A stretch of DNA of 64,000 bases from Luteococcus sp052116585 (GCF_052116585.1 NZ_JBQKKT010000001.1:1-64000), one strand, 5' to 3'; positions 47,726-56,691 are shown, numbered from the stretch's first letter. Notes: generated by a model from the sequence alone, not told the origin. Translations and numbers: made by a program.

Positions 47726-48340
47726 GTGTCCCGAGGTGATCGTCTCACGCTCCAGTGCGGCGACGCGGTGCTGATCGTCGCCGACGCGGACGACGACGGG
47801 CTCCTCGTCTCCTTGATGCCGGACGACTTCGACCACGACCCGACATTCCCCCGCAGCGAGGGCTCCTCCCTGCGGGAGCATCGAGAGGCTTGGTTGCGGA
47901 GCTGGTTGGCCTCCTTCCGCATCCTCGGAGCAGAGGGTGGCTGGAACCTGCCCTTCGTGGTCTGGAGTGGGGGTGAGCCGGTGGGTTTCCAAGTCTTGGA
48001 AGGGAAGCACTTCGTGACGCGAGCGGAAGTGGACTCGTCGTCCTTCCTGGTGGCCTCGGCGCGCGGGAAGGGGCTCGGGGTACAGATGCGTACGGCAATA
48101 CTGGCGCTCGCCTTCGACGTGCTCGGGGCCGAGCGAGCCGTGACCGCGGCGCGTCCCGGCAACATCGCGTCACGACGGGTGAGCGAGCGAGTCGGCTACG
48201 TCTGGACGGGTCGACGGGATCCGGTTGTTGCCGGTGTGGTGCGGCCCATCGACACCTTCGAGCTGACCCGTGAGCAGTGGCAGCGGCTGGACCATCTTCC
48301 CGTGCAGGTGGACGGCATCGTGCCTGTCGGCGTTGCGTGA
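47726..48340 (+). CDS. GNAT-family acetyltransferase (RimJ/RimL-like)
   Basis: A 204-aa acetyltransferase. Acetyl-CoA site: SFLVASARGKGLGVQMRTAILALAF; substrate-side motif: AARPGNIASRRVSERVGYVWTG. The N-terminal 40 residues are acidic (ADADDDGLL, MPDDFDHDP). The GTG at 47726 lies five bases after the tesB stop, so it may be co-translated with tesB. The substrate is unknown. Confidence 0.85.
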   Translation: MSRGDRLTLQCGDAVLIVADADDDGLLVSLMPDDFDHDPTFPRSEGSSLREHREAWLRSWLASFRILGAEGGWNLPFVVWSGGEPVGFQVLEGKHFVTRAEVDSSSFLVASARGKGLGVQMRTAILALAFDVLGAERAVTAARPGNIASRRVSERVGYVWTGRRDPVVAGVVRPIDTFELTREQWQRLDHLPVQVDGIVPVGVA

Positions 48341-48360
48341 GCCGAGCGCCTCTTGCAACC

Positions 48361-48422
48361 TCGCGATACCTGTTCGACGTCGCGACCCCAGTCAGGGCAG
48401 CGACGTCGAACAACCATCGCGA
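48361..48422. repeat. 23-bp inverted repeat, long dyad between GNAT and sigma genes
   Basis: The left arm 48361-48383 and right arm 48400-48422 match at 20 of 23 positions. The inner 13 bp (TGTTCGACGTCGC and its complement) are perfect, around a 16-base centre. It lies between convergent genes and may be a bidirectional terminator or a dispersed palindromic element. Confidence 0.65.
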
Positions 48423-48437
48423 CGTCGGGTGGTGGTC

Positions 48438-48463
48438 GTCCCTTTGACGCGCTCAGGAAACGG
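48438..48463. repeat. REP-like element next to the dyad
   Basis: The sequence includes CCCTTTGACGCGCTCAGGAA, close to the dispersed actinobacterial repeat CCCTTCGACAAGCTCAGGGA. It is immediately beside the 23-bp dyad and 24 bases from the sigma gene stop codon. Confidence 0.5.
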
Positions 48464-48486
48464 AGCGAGCCCAGGGAACATGGACC

Positions 48487-49407
48487 TCAGGCGGCGTCGC
48501 GGAGCTGGGCCAGGGCATTGCGCTCGATCTGGCGCACCCGCTCGGCGGTGATGCCCCAGACGGCGCCGATGTCGGCCAGCTTGGCCTGGCGTCCGTCGGC
48601 CAGGCCGTAGCGGCGACGCACCACGTCGGCAGAGCGCTCGTCCAGACCATCCAGCATGTCCTCCAGGGCTTGGCGGTCCTCGGCGTCGAGCACCATCTCG
48701 TCGGGGCCGGGAGCGGTCTCCTTGGCGATCAGGTCGCCGAGCGACGTGTCACCGGACTCCTCGACGGGTGCATCCAGACTGATGTGTTCGCGGCTGTAAC
48801 GGATCAGGTCGACGACGCGCTCCTGCTCCAGCCCCAGCTCATCGGCGATCTCGGCCACCTCCGGCTCGCGACCCAACTGGCGTTCGAGGTTGCGGCGCAC
48901 GGCATTGACCTGGTTCACCTGCTCGGCGACGTGGACGGGCAGACGCACGATGCGTCCTTGCTGGGCAATGCCGCGGCTGATCGACTGACGCACCCACCAA
49001 GTGGCATAGGTGGAGAACTTGAAGCCCTTCGTGTAGTCGAACTTCTCGACGGCCCGGATCAGGCCGGTGTTGCCCTCCTGCACCAGATCGAGCAGGGGCA
49101 TCTGCGCCCGGCCGAACTTGCGGGCCACCGAGACCACCAGGCGCAAGTTGGCCTGGACGAAGCGCTGCATCGCGGCCTCGCCCTCGGCGGCGATCAGCTC
49201 GAGTTCCTCGGTGGTCACCTTCTTGCGGGTCTTCTCGGTGCCGTCGAGCAGTGCCTGGGCGTACAGACCGACCTCGATCGTGCGCGCGAGGTGGACCTCG
49301 TCCTCGGCGGAGAGGAGGGGAGTGCGCGCAATCGATTCCAAGTACAGGCCGACGGAGTCCTTGCCGTCGATGCCGTCGATGCTGCGGATGCGTCCTCGGG
49401 AATCCAT
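48487..49407 (-). CDS. Group 2 (SigB/HrdD-like) RNA polymerase sigma factor
   Basis: A 306-aa sigma-70 factor without the long N-terminal extension of the primary sigma. Region 1.2 is DSVGLYLESIARTPLLSAEDEVHLARTIE. Region 2 (LDLVQEGNTGLIRAVEKFDYTKGFKFSTYATWWVRQSI) is almost the same as in the primary sigma, so it should read similar -10 elements. Region 3 follows, then region 4.2 (ITAERVRQIERNALAQLRD). AAGGTGG precedes the ATG at 49407. In mycobacteria SigB near SigA serves stress and stationary phase; the same role is inferred. Confidence 0.9.
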   Translation of the reverse strand: MDSRGRIRSIDGIDGKDSVGLYLESIARTPLLSAEDEVHLARTIEVGLYAQALLDGTEKTRKKVTTEELELIAAEGEAAMQRFVQANLRLVVSVARKFGRAQMPLLDLVQEGNTGLIRAVEKFDYTKGFKFSTYATWWVRQSISRGIAQQGRIVRLPVHVAEQVNQVNAVRRNLERQLGREPEVAEIADELGLEQERVVDLIRYSREHISLDAPVEESGDTSLGDLIAKETAPGPDEMVLDAEDRQALEDMLDGLDERSADVVRRRYGLADGRQAKLADIGAVWGITAERVRQIERNALAQLRDAA

Positions 49408-49532
49408 GATGTGACCACCTTTCACCGTGCTTCACCCGTGACAACGCACGAGGTTCCAGAAACGATCCAAGAATTTCCCGCGAGTGCCGGAATCACGCTC
49501 TGAGCGGACAAGATCATCCCCAGGTCGTAGGA

Positions 49533-49576
49533 AGCCCGCGGCGGTCTCAGGGACAACCCTGAGACCACCGCGGGCT
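49533..49576 (-). terminator. 20-bp hairpin terminator after oligopeptidase B
   Basis: Arms AGCCCGCGGCGGTCTCAGGG (49533-49552) and 49557-49576, one mismatch, loop ACAA. It lies 34 bases after the oligopeptidase stop on the minus strand and upstream of the sigma gene. Confidence 0.85.
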
Positions 49577-49609
49577 CCGTGCGGGGTGGAAGACCTCGGT
49601 GCCGGCGGA

Positions 49610-51772
49610 TCAGTCGCTGATCTGGTCGATCACCCAGGCCCACTCGAAGGCCTGCTCGCGCCAGCTGTCGTAGCGCCCACTCGCGCCGCCATGGCCCGCC
49701 ACCATCTCGGTGCGCAGCAGGATGTCCCGCTCGGGGTCCGGCTGGACGATGTCACGAAGTCGGGCCACCCACTTGGCCGGTTCGACGTAGAGCACCCGGG
49801 TGTCGTTGAGGCTGGTGGTGGCCAGCACCGCGGGGTAGCGCACCGGCTGGATGTTCTCGTAGGGGGTGTACGACTTCATGCAGGCGTAGACCTCGGGGTC
49901 CTCGATCGGATTGCCCCATTCCTCCCATTCGGGGATGGTCAAGGGCAGTTCCGGCTTGAGGATGCTGGTGAGGGCGTCGACGAAGGGCACCTGGGCTTGG
50001 ACCGCCCGGAAGAGATCGGGAGCAAGGTTCATGGCGGCACCAACCAGCAGGCCACCGGCACTGCCCCCCTGGGCCGCCAGTCGCTGCGGTGAGGTCCAGC
50101 CCTGGTCGACGAGGTGGCGGCCGCAGGCCACGAAGTCGCTGAACGAGTTGGGCTTGGTCAGCTGGGAGCCACCCTCATACCAGGCGCGGCCGAGTTCTCC
50201 GCCGCCGCGGATGTGCGCGATGGCGAAGATGATGCCGCGCTCCAGCAGGGAGATCCGCATCGTGGAGAAGTAGGGGGGCATGGAGCTCTCGTAGGCGCCG
50301 TAGCCGTAGAGCAGGCACGCAGCGGAGCCGTCCGCGACGATGTCCTTGCGGCGCACCATGCTGATCGGGATGCGGGTGCCGTCCTCCGCGGTGGCCCAGA
50401 GCCGTTCCATCAAGTAGTCATCGCTTCGGTACGGGCCGTGTTCCGGATGGTCCAGCACCGGCTTCTGCTTCACCAGGCGGGTGCTTGCGTCGGTGAGGTC
50501 GAGTTCCAGGACGCAGTTGGGCGTCACCAGCGAGCTGTACTGGAGCCGGCAGGTGGTGCTTCCCCAGTCCGGTTCCGAGTGCGGCATGACCTCGTGGATC
50601 GGCTCGTCGAAGTCAACCCATCGCAGCTCGCCCCAGTCGTCTCCCCGGCGGGTCAACACAGCGACGGCGCTGAGGGCATCGCGTCGCCCGCTGACCACGG
50701 CGTGCCCGGCGTAGGCGCTGACCCCGTCGAGCCGGATGCCCTCCTGGGCCGGAATGACGTCCACCCACTGCTCGGCGCTGGTGGCCGACAGGGGAGCGCT
50801 GGAGAGCGTGAAGTCCTTGTGGTCCCGGTTGTGCAGCACCAACAGTTGCTGGCCGGCCAGTTCCACCTGGTACTCGACGCCCTCGACGCGGCCCGCGATG
50901 CTCCGGGGTCGGGCCTCGGGTTCGTCGACGGGCATGAGCCAGCACTCGCTGGTGAGTTTGGAGCCGGCCATGAACTGCAGGTGGGTGCGGTCCCGGGTCT
51001 CGTCCACGCCCAGCCAGAAGCGTTCGTCGTCCTCCTGCAAGAGCAGCACGTCCTGTGCTGGGTCGGTGCGGATCGTGTGGCGCCACACCTGGAAGGGGCG
51101 CCAGGCTTCGTCGACCAGGGAGTACACGATTGACTCATTTCCGGCCCAGCACAGGCCGGCGGAAAGATTGGTGTGGATCGGGCCGAAGTCCTCGCCGGTG
51201 GACAGGTCTCGCACATAGGAGCTGTAACGCTCGTCTCCGGAGTGGTCAACGGACCAGGCCATCAGTCGTCCGTCGGGGGAGACCGCCAGCCCGCCCAGCT
51301 GGAAGAAGGCGTGTCCCTCTGCCACCGCATTGCCGTCGAGCAGCACCTCTTCGCCCAGGACCTCGCCGGCAAGGTCCGGTCGTGTTCCGGTGGTGTCGGG
51401 CACACGGCAACGGATGGCGTAGTCCTGGCCCTCGACGGTGCGCGAGTAGTACCACCAGCCGGTGCCCACTCCGTCGAGCTCGTGCGTGACGTGCACCGGC
51501 ACGCCCAGATCGGTTTGCTGGGTGCGGGCTGACATGTCGTCGAAGAGTTCCTGGCGCAGGCCGGCCAGATGTGCCGTGCGGGCCTCCGTCCAGGCGTTCT
51601 CGGCCTCGAGGTGGGCGATCACCTCTGGCGAATCCTTCTCTCGGAGCCACTCGTAGTCATCGACGAAGTCGTCGCCGTGGAAGCTGCGGGTCACGGGGCG
51701 CCGCGCGGGCCTGGGCGCGGAGGCCGGACTGTTGACCGGAGTGGAGATCGGCGTGTTCTGGGCGTCGGGCAT
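49610..51772 (-). CDS. ptrB: Oligopeptidase B (S9 prolyl oligopeptidase family)
   Basis: A 720-aa cytosolic serine peptidase that cuts small peptides, in this family usually after Arg or Lys. An N-terminal seven-bladed propeller (about 75-430) gates an alpha/beta-hydrolase domain. The triad fits S571 (GGSAGG), D657 (LNDTRV) and H694 (AGHGGASGR). HIRGGGELGRAWYEGG is the conserved S9A signature. The ATG at 51772 has a weak AGGG site. Divergent from the primary sigma gene. Confidence 0.92.
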   Translation of the reverse strand: MPDAQNTPISTPVNSPASAPRPARRPVTRSFHGDDFVDDYEWLREKDSPEVIAHLEAENAWTEARTAHLAGLRQELFDDMSARTQQTDLGVPVHVTHELDGVGTGWWYYSRTVEGQDYAIRCRVPDTTGTRPDLAGEVLGEEVLLDGNAVAEGHAFFQLGGLAVSPDGRLMAWSVDHSGDERYSSYVRDLSTGEDFGPIHTNLSAGLCWAGNESIVYSLVDEAWRPFQVWRHTIRTDPAQDVLLLQEDDERFWLGVDETRDRTHLQFMAGSKLTSECWLMPVDEPEARPRSIAGRVEGVEYQVELAGQQLLVLHNRDHKDFTLSSAPLSATSAEQWVDVIPAQEGIRLDGVSAYAGHAVVSGRRDALSAVAVLTRRGDDWGELRWVDFDEPIHEVMPHSEPDWGSTTCRLQYSSLVTPNCVLELDLTDASTRLVKQKPVLDHPEHGPYRSDDYLMERLWATAEDGTRIPISMVRRKDIVADGSAACLLYGYGAYESSMPPYFSTMRISLLERGIIFAIAHIRGGGELGRAWYEGGSQLTKPNSFSDFVACGRHLVDQGWTSPQRLAAQGGSAGGLLVGAAMNLAPDLFRAVQAQVPFVDALTSILKPELPLTIPEWEEWGNPIEDPEVYACMKSYTPYENIQPVRYPAVLATTSLNDTRVLYVEPAKWVARLRDIVQPDPERDILLRTEMVAGHGGASGRYDSWREQAFEWAWVIDQISD

Positions 51773-51981
51773 GGTGGCAACCCTAGCTGCGAGCCGGGTT
51801 CGGTTTGGTTGCGCGGCATGGGCGTGCCAGAATGACCGGTGGGAGTACTCTTGACTTTCACCGGCCTGAGCACGCCCTGAAATAAGTTTGGCGCACCAAG
51901 CGCGAAACCAGTACGTCCCGATTGTCCGTGTCCGCCCGTGCGGCGCGGAGAGCTTTCCCGGACTCCCGAGAGGATCCTTCG

Positions 51982-53439
51982 TTGACGCCCACTTCTCCCA
52001 AGCAGGCCACCGACGACGCCGAGGCCACCCCGGCCAAGAAGGCGCCGGCCCGCAAGACCGCGGCTCGAAAGACCGCCGCCGCGAGCACCGAGGCCCCCGC
52101 GTCGAAGACTGCCGCATCCAAGAGCACCGCGTCGAAGACTGCCGCATCCAAGAGCACCGCGTCGAAGACCGCGGCGTCCAAGAGCACCGCGTCGAAGACC
52201 GCGGCGTCCAAGAGCACCGCCAAGAAGGCGGCTGGCAAGCGCACCACCAAGAAGGCGGCTGCGGCAGCGGAGGTGGAGACCGTCACCATCGCGGGCGCTG
52301 CGACCGGTGAGAATGTGGAGGTGCAGGTCAAGCGCGACGGCGATGACGTCGTCCTCACTGTCGGCGGCAAGAAGCGGACCCTCGACGACGTCGATGAGGC
52401 GGACTTCAAGCCGGAGGAGACCGCCAAGGAGGAGGAGGAGCTCGTCGAGGAGTCGAAGGGCTTCGTCGTCAGCGACAATGACGACACCGACGAGCCGGAA
52501 CAGCAGGTGATGGTGGCCGGTGCCACCGCCGACCCGGTCAAGGACTACCTGAAGCAGATCGGCAAGGTCGCGCTGCTGAATGCCGAGATGGAGGTGGAGC
52601 TCGCCAAGCGCATCGAGGCCGGTCTGTTCGCCGATGAGCAGCTCAATGACGAGGCCACCCGTGCCAAGTTGAAGGCCGCGGTCATCGAGGACTACGAGTG
52701 GATCGCCGAGGACGGCCGCCGCGCCAAGAACCACCTGCTGGAGGCCAACCTGCGTCTGGTCGTCTCGCTGGCCAAGCGCTACACCGGCCGCGGCATGCTC
52801 TTCCTGGATCTCATCCAGGAGGGCAACCTGGGCCTGATCCGCGCCGTGGAGAAGTTCGACTACTCCAAGGGCTACAAGTTCTCGACCTACGCCACCTGGT
52901 GGATCAAGCAGGCCATCACCCGCGCCATGGCTGATCAGGCTCGCACCATCCGCATCCCGGTGCACATGGTGGAGGTCATCAACAAGCTGGCCCGCGTCCA
53001 GCGCCAGATGCTGCAGGACCTCGGCCGCGAGCCAACGCCGGAGGAGCTGGCCAAGGAACTCGACATGACCCCGGAGAAGGTCGTCGAGGTGCAGAAGTAC
53101 GGCCGTGAGCCGATCTCGCTGCACACGCCGCTGGGTGAGGACGGCGATTCCGAGTTCGGCGATCTGATCGAGGACTCCGAGGCGATCGTCCCGGCGGATG
53201 CGGTGAACTTCACCCTTCTGCAGGAGCAGCTGCACGACGTTCTGGACACGCTCAGCGAGCGTGAGGCCGGCGTGGTCAGCATGCGTTTCGGTCTGACTGA
53301 TGGCCAGCCCAAGACCCTCGACGAGATCGGCAAGGTCTACGGCGTGACCCGTGAGCGCATCCGCCAGATCGAGAGCAAGACGATGAGCAAGCTGCGCCAC
53401 CCGTCGCGTTCGCAGGTCCTGCGGGACTACCTGGACTGA
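51982..53439 (+). CDS. rpoD: Primary RNA polymerase sigma factor (SigA/RpoD/HrdB)
   Basis: A 485-aa housekeeping sigma factor. A long Lys/Ala/Thr/Ser-rich N-terminus (residues 1-100) includes four copies of a 10-residue repeat, then an acidic stretch (EEELVEES). Conserved regions follow: 1.2 (DPVKDYLKQIGKVALLNAEME), 2 (LIQEGNLGLIRAVEKFDYSKGYKFSTYATWWIKQAI), 3 and 4.2 (VTRERIRQIESKTMSKLRH). The TTG at 51982 follows GAGAGGA at six bases; an open frame upstream contains other weak starts (TTG 51922, GTG 51928). The upstream region 51773-51981 shows no convincing -35/-10 pair. Confidence 0.95.
   Translation: MTPTSPKQATDDAEATPAKKAPARKTAARKTAAASTEAPASKTAASKSTASKTAASKSTASKTAASKSTASKTAASKSTAKKAAGKRTTKKAAAAAEVETVTIAGAATGENVEVQVKRDGDDVVLTVGGKKRTLDDVDEADFKPEETAKEEEELVEESKGFVVSDNDDTDEPEQQVMVAGATADPVKDYLKQIGKVALLNAEMEVELAKRIEAGLFADEQLNDEATRAKLKAAVIEDYEWIAEDGRRAKNHLLEANLRLVVSLAKRYTGRGMLFLDLIQEGNLGLIRAVEKFDYSKGYKFSTYATWWIKQAITRAMADQARTIRIPVHMVEVINKLARVQRQMLQDLGREPTPEELAKELDMTPEKVVEVQKYGREPISLHTPLGEDGDSEFGDLIEDSEAIVPADAVNFTLLQEQLHDVLDTLSEREAGVVSMRFGLTDGQPKTLDEIGKVYGVTRERIRQIESKTMSKLRHPSRSQVLRDYLD
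52101..52220 (+). repeat. Four tandem 30-bp repeats in the primary sigma gene
   Basis: Unit GTCGAAGACT-GCCGCATCCA-AGAGCACCGC repeated four times in frame, encoding a (SKTAASKSTA)-type decapeptide. Copies 1-2 are identical to each other and copies 3-4 are identical to each other (they differ by CC-GCGGCG for CT-GCCGCA), suggesting recent pairwise duplication. Confidence 0.9.
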
Positions 53440-53455
53440 GCATCCAGCGGACTCG

Positions 53456-53490
53456 AACGGCCGTCCCGGGATTCCCGGGGCGGCCGTTTT
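53456..53490 (+). terminator. Intrinsic terminator after the primary sigma gene
   Basis: Stem AACGGCCGTCCCGGG with its near-perfect complement (one G-T pair), loop ATT, ending in TTTT: the most classical rho-independent terminator in the window. Confidence 0.92.
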
Positions 53491-53525
53491 CCGTGTCGCC
53501 GTGACCGCTCGCTAGTCTCACGTGC

Positions 53526-54038
53526 ATGTCGAAGACTCCCTACCGCATCAAGCGCGCCGAGCATCCTGCCGAACTGCAGGGAGCGGTGCAGGCCCAGGCC
53601 TTGTCCTGGCAGCAGTCCTATGGCGATCTGCTCGCCCCCGAACTGGTGGAGGCCCGCCAACATGAAGGAGTGCAGGCCAAGCGCGCCATGGACTGGGCGC
53701 TGGCCAGTCAGGAGGGGGTCTGGTTCTGGATCCTGATGGACTCCCGGGACAACCGCGTGGTGGGCGTCGCCAATGCCTGCCCGCGCCGCGAGCCCGACGC
53801 GCCGGCGATCCTGGAGCTGGCCCAGATCTACCTCACCGACGAGGTGAAGGGCACTGGAGCTGCCGACCGCTTGCTGGAGATGACCGTCGGCGACATGGAC
53901 TGCTATCTGTGGGTGCTCGAGGGCAATGAGCGGGCCATCGCCTTCTACCGTCGCAATGGCTTCGAGCTCGACGGCGCCCGCCGTACCAATGAGGAGCTGG
54001 GAGCCGCCGAGCTGCGGATGGTCCGCCACCAGGACTGA
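53526..54038 (+). CDS. GNAT-family N-acetyltransferase
   Basis: A 170-aa acetyltransferase: LAQIYLTDEVKGTGAADRLLEMTV (acetyl-CoA site) and VLEGNERAIAFYRRNGFELDG (motif B). The N-terminal AEHPAELQGAVQAQALSWQQSYGDL resembles a branch often annotated as ribosomal-protein-type GNAT. TAGTCT ends seven bases before the ATG, so the message is probably leaderless. The substrate is unknown. Confidence 0.87.
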   Translation: MSKTPYRIKRAEHPAELQGAVQAQALSWQQSYGDLLAPELVEARQHEGVQAKRAMDWALASQEGVWFWILMDSRDNRVVGVANACPRREPDAPAILELAQIYLTDEVKGTGAADRLLEMTVGDMDCYLWVLEGNERAIAFYRRNGFELDGARRTNEELGAAELRMVRHQD

Positions 54039-54040
54039 GC

Positions 54041-54065
54041 ACCGTCCCCGGCCCGGGCCGGCGGT
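54041..54065. terminator. GC palindrome between convergent GNAT and FUSC genes
   Basis: CCGGCCCGGGCCGG (54048-54061) is a perfect 14-bp palindrome flanked by ACCG and CGGT. It fills the 26-bp gap between the two convergent stops and is a plausible shared terminator. Confidence 0.42.
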
Positions 54066-55492
54066 CACTGCCTGCGATGCAGGCGCAGGCGGCGAGACGG
54101 CTTAGCATCCTGTGGCGGCGGCGCGTCGGGGTCGATCACGGGAATGATCGCGGTGGTCTCGTCGTCGTCCAGGAAGTCCACGACCGTCGTGGGGGTGCGC
54201 TTGCGCTTCAGCTGACGAGCCCGCATGCGAGTCAGCCGGGCTCGGTCAATCATCGTCGTGCGGGGGCCGATCTGGCTCTCCGGCAGGCGGCGTCCCAGCT
54301 GGGAAGCCTTCCAGGTGTCGCGGACGCGTACTCGGGAATCGATGTCGAGCTGCTCCAGGATCTGGTCAAGCGAGGCGAGCACGCCGCCACTGAGCAGCCA
54401 CTGGTCGCCCAGGTTGTCGGCCGCGGCCATCAATTCTGCGATCTCGGCGCGAGCGTCGCGCAGCTGACGGTAGTTGGCGACGAAGGTGGCATGGGCCTTC
54501 TCCTCATTGCCATTGGCCTCGGCCTCCACCATGGTGCCGAATGCCTCCAGGAAGTCGCCCAGTCTGCGCAGCATCATCGCCACGACGTGCTGGACGTCCT
54601 CGTCGAAGGGTTGCGGCACGGTGGTCGTGGCCCCCATCGACGGGTGGACCGGCGGGGGCGCATGCCGCTCCATCACCAGGAAGATGCCGCGCAGGCTGAG
54701 CAGGCAGCTGTCCAGGGAGTTCAGGCCAGAGAGCAGGATAGGGGAGATGTCGGCCGTGCCCATGGCCCGGGAGTTGAACCGCCGCAGGTCGCTGTGACGA
54801 TCAACCAGGGCCTGGGCGCTGGCCACCTGCTTGGTGATCTGGCGTGCCCTGGTCAGCCACCCGGCCACCACCGGGCGGGTCACCTGTTGGTTCTCCAGGG
54901 CTTCTGCGGCACGTTCGAGCAGATTGCGCTGTTCGGTGGCCACACCGTGCACTGCGGAGGCGGCGGAGCGGAAGGGGACCGCCGGTGGCAGGATGAGGGG
55001 GAAGACGATTCCTACGAGTGTTCCGATCAACGTGGCGATGACGCGCGTCTCGGCGGCCACATCGGTGCCCTGCCCCAGGATGAGCATGGCGGAGATCGGC
55101 ATCTCCAGAGCCGAGTCGCCCAGCCGCAGCAGGCGGGCCAAGAAGAGAGCGCAGAAGATCACCAGTCCCAGGCTCCACCAGTTCATGCCGAACAGGTAGG
55201 TGGTGAGCAGGGCCAGGCTGACGCCTGAGCTGACCGCGACCACACGCAGGGCGCCCTTCTTGAAGGTGCTGGCGGCGCTGGCCTGCATCACGAGCAGGGC
55301 GGTGAGCGAGCTCGTCAGGTCGATCGGGCCGTGCACCAGGGCACGGGTCAGCAGATAGGCCAGAGTGGAGGCGATGGCCAGTTTGGCCATGTTCCCGATG
55401 ATCGGCGCAAGGCGCGCGAGAGCCTCCTTGCGGCCCGTTGGTCGGGTGGGCCACAGGAGGTCGAGGATCCTGCTGCCAAGATTCTTCATCAT
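54065..55492 (-). CDS. FUSC/aromatic-acid-exporter-like membrane protein
   Basis: A 475-aa protein. The N-terminal 175 residues have about six hydrophobic segments of the ArAE/FUSC type (LAIASTLAYLLTRAL, LTSSLTALLVMQASAASTFKKGALRVVAV). A long helical cytoplasmic part follows, with a basic C-terminus (RRLRLHRRQ). Related proteins export aromatic acids or other toxic organics; the substrate here is unknown. Two adjacent ATGs (55492, 55489) are possible; a TAGACT hexamer lies five or eight bases upstream of them, so the transcript may be nearly leaderless. Confidence 0.82.
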   Translation of the reverse strand: MMKNLGSRILDLLWPTRPTGRKEALARLAPIIGNMAKLAIASTLAYLLTRALVHGPIDLTSSLTALLVMQASAASTFKKGALRVVAVSSGVSLALLTTYLFGMNWWSLGLVIFCALFLARLLRLGDSALEMPISAMLILGQGTDVAAETRVIATLIGTLVGIVFPLILPPAVPFRSAASAVHGVATEQRNLLERAAEALENQQVTRPVVAGWLTRARQITKQVASAQALVDRHSDLRRFNSRAMGTADISPILLSGLNSLDSCLLSLRGIFLVMERHAPPPVHPSMGATTTVPQPFDEDVQHVVAMMLRRLGDFLEAFGTMVEAEANGNEEKAHATFVANYRQLRDARAEIAELMAAADNLGDQWLLSGGVLASLDQILEQLDIDSRVRVRDTWKASQLGRRLPESQIGPRTTMIDRARLTRMRARQLKRKRTPTTVVDFLDDDETTAIIPVIDPDAPPPQDAKPSRRLRLHRRQ

Positions 55493-55577
55493 TTTCCAGT
55501 CTAGGTAGCCCTTGCGGTGGCTGCGGCGAGCCAACGGGGCCGTCCTGCTGTGGGTTGCCTGACTGGGTGGCCAGATC

Positions 55578-55606
55578 TTGTGGGGAATCCCACGACCGGA
55601 TATTCT
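55578..55606 (+). promoter_or_regulatory. Leaderless promoter of the hydroquinone-reductase gene
   Basis: -35 TTGTGG (55578-55583), a 17-bp spacer and -10 TATTCT (55601-55606), then TGTTGA and the ATG at 55613. The expected transcript start falls on or next to the start codon, and there is no ribosome-binding site. Confidence 0.72.
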
Positions 55607-55612
55607 TGTTGA

Positions 55613-56659
55613 ATGGTCAACAATGAGCTCCCCGAGCACAACAAGGGCGGGGTCTACTCGTCGAAGGGCAAGCCCTTCGAACGCGACACCCGCTACATCA
55701 CCACCCGGATCAAGGCGCAGGTGCAGCCCGGTGGGGATGCCGTGCCGGTGGAGGCTGGCCGCTACCGCCTGGTGGCAGCCAGGGCGTGCCCCTGGGCAAA
55801 CCGCACGCTCATCGTGCGACGACTGCTCGGTCTGGAGGACGCCATCAGCATCGGACTGCCCGGTCCGACGCATGACGCCGACTCGTGGACCTTCGACCTG
55901 GATCCGGGCGGCGTCGATCCCGTCCTGGGCATCCCGCGGATCAAGGAGGCCTACCTCAAGCGCGATCCCGAGTACCCACGCGGCATCACCGTTCCCGCCA
56001 TGGTGGACGTGACCACCGGTGCCGTGGTGACCAATGACTACGCCCAGATGACCCTGGACTTCAGCACCGAGTGGACCGCCCACCACCGCGAGGGTGCACC
56101 GGACCTCTACCCGGAGGAGCTTCGTGAGGAGATGGACGCCGTCATGAAGCGCATCTTCACCGAGGTCAACAACGGCGTCTACCGCTGCGGATTCGCCGGT
56201 TCACAGGAGGCCTACGATGCCGCCTATGACCGTCTGTGGACCGCACTCGACTGGCTCGAGGATCGACTCGCCACCCGGCGCTACCTGATGGGGGAGTCCA
56301 TCACCGAGGCCGACGTGCGCCTGTTCACCACCCTGGTCCGCTTCGACGCGGTCTACCACGGACACTTCAAGTGCAATCGCAACAAGCTGGCGGAGATGCC
56401 GGTGCTGTGGGCCTATGCCCGCGACCTCTTCCAGACCCCCGGCTTCGGCGACACGATCGACTTCCAGCAGATCAAGGAGCACTACTACGTCGTGCACACC
56501 GACCTGAACCCGCTGTCCATCGTCCCCAAGGGGCCGGACCTGTCCGGTTGGCTCAGCGAGCACGGCCGTGAGCACCTGGGCGGACGTCCCTTCGGTGACG
56601 GCACTGCTCCTGACCCGGTGCGAGAGGACGAGAAGGCGCCACACACGCTCCTGGGCTGA
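55613..56659 (+). CDS. Glutathionyl-hydroquinone reductase family (Xi-class GST-like)
   Basis: A 348-aa protein with the signature ARACPWANR (catalytic C59 in CPWA), TNDYAQMTLDFSTEW and a C-terminal all-helical GST domain (GESITEADVRLFTTLVRFDAVYHGHFKCN). The enterobacterial family reduces glutathionyl-hydroquinones. Most actinobacteria lack glutathione and use mycothiol, so the physiological thiol is probably mycothiol (inference). A C-terminal extension of about 50 residues follows HYYVVH. The message starts leaderless from the TATTCT promoter. Confidence 0.9.
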   Translation: MVNNELPEHNKGGVYSSKGKPFERDTRYITTRIKAQVQPGGDAVPVEAGRYRLVAARACPWANRTLIVRRLLGLEDAISIGLPGPTHDADSWTFDLDPGGVDPVLGIPRIKEAYLKRDPEYPRGITVPAMVDVTTGAVVTNDYAQMTLDFSTEWTAHHREGAPDLYPEELREEMDAVMKRIFTEVNNGVYRCGFAGSQEAYDAAYDRLWTALDWLEDRLATRRYLMGESITEADVRLFTTLVRFDAVYHGHFKCNRNKLAEMPVLWAYARDLFQTPGFGDTIDFQQIKEHYYVVHTDLNPLSIVPKGPDLSGWLSEHGREHLGGRPFGDGTAPDPVREDEKAPHTLLG

Positions 56660-56691
56660 TCGTGCAGCCTGTCGAGGTCAGCTGGCCGAGG

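Noticed and set aside
49408..49530. SigH/SigR-type promoter (GGAA...GTT) for the group-2 sigma gene
   Set aside because: GGAA and GTT elements occur on the minus strand, but none with the needed 16-19 bp spacing.
51841..51890. Housekeeping promoter for the primary sigma gene at TTGACT (51851-51856)
   Set aside because: No TANNNT lies 16-19 bases downstream, so the hexamer alone is not enough.
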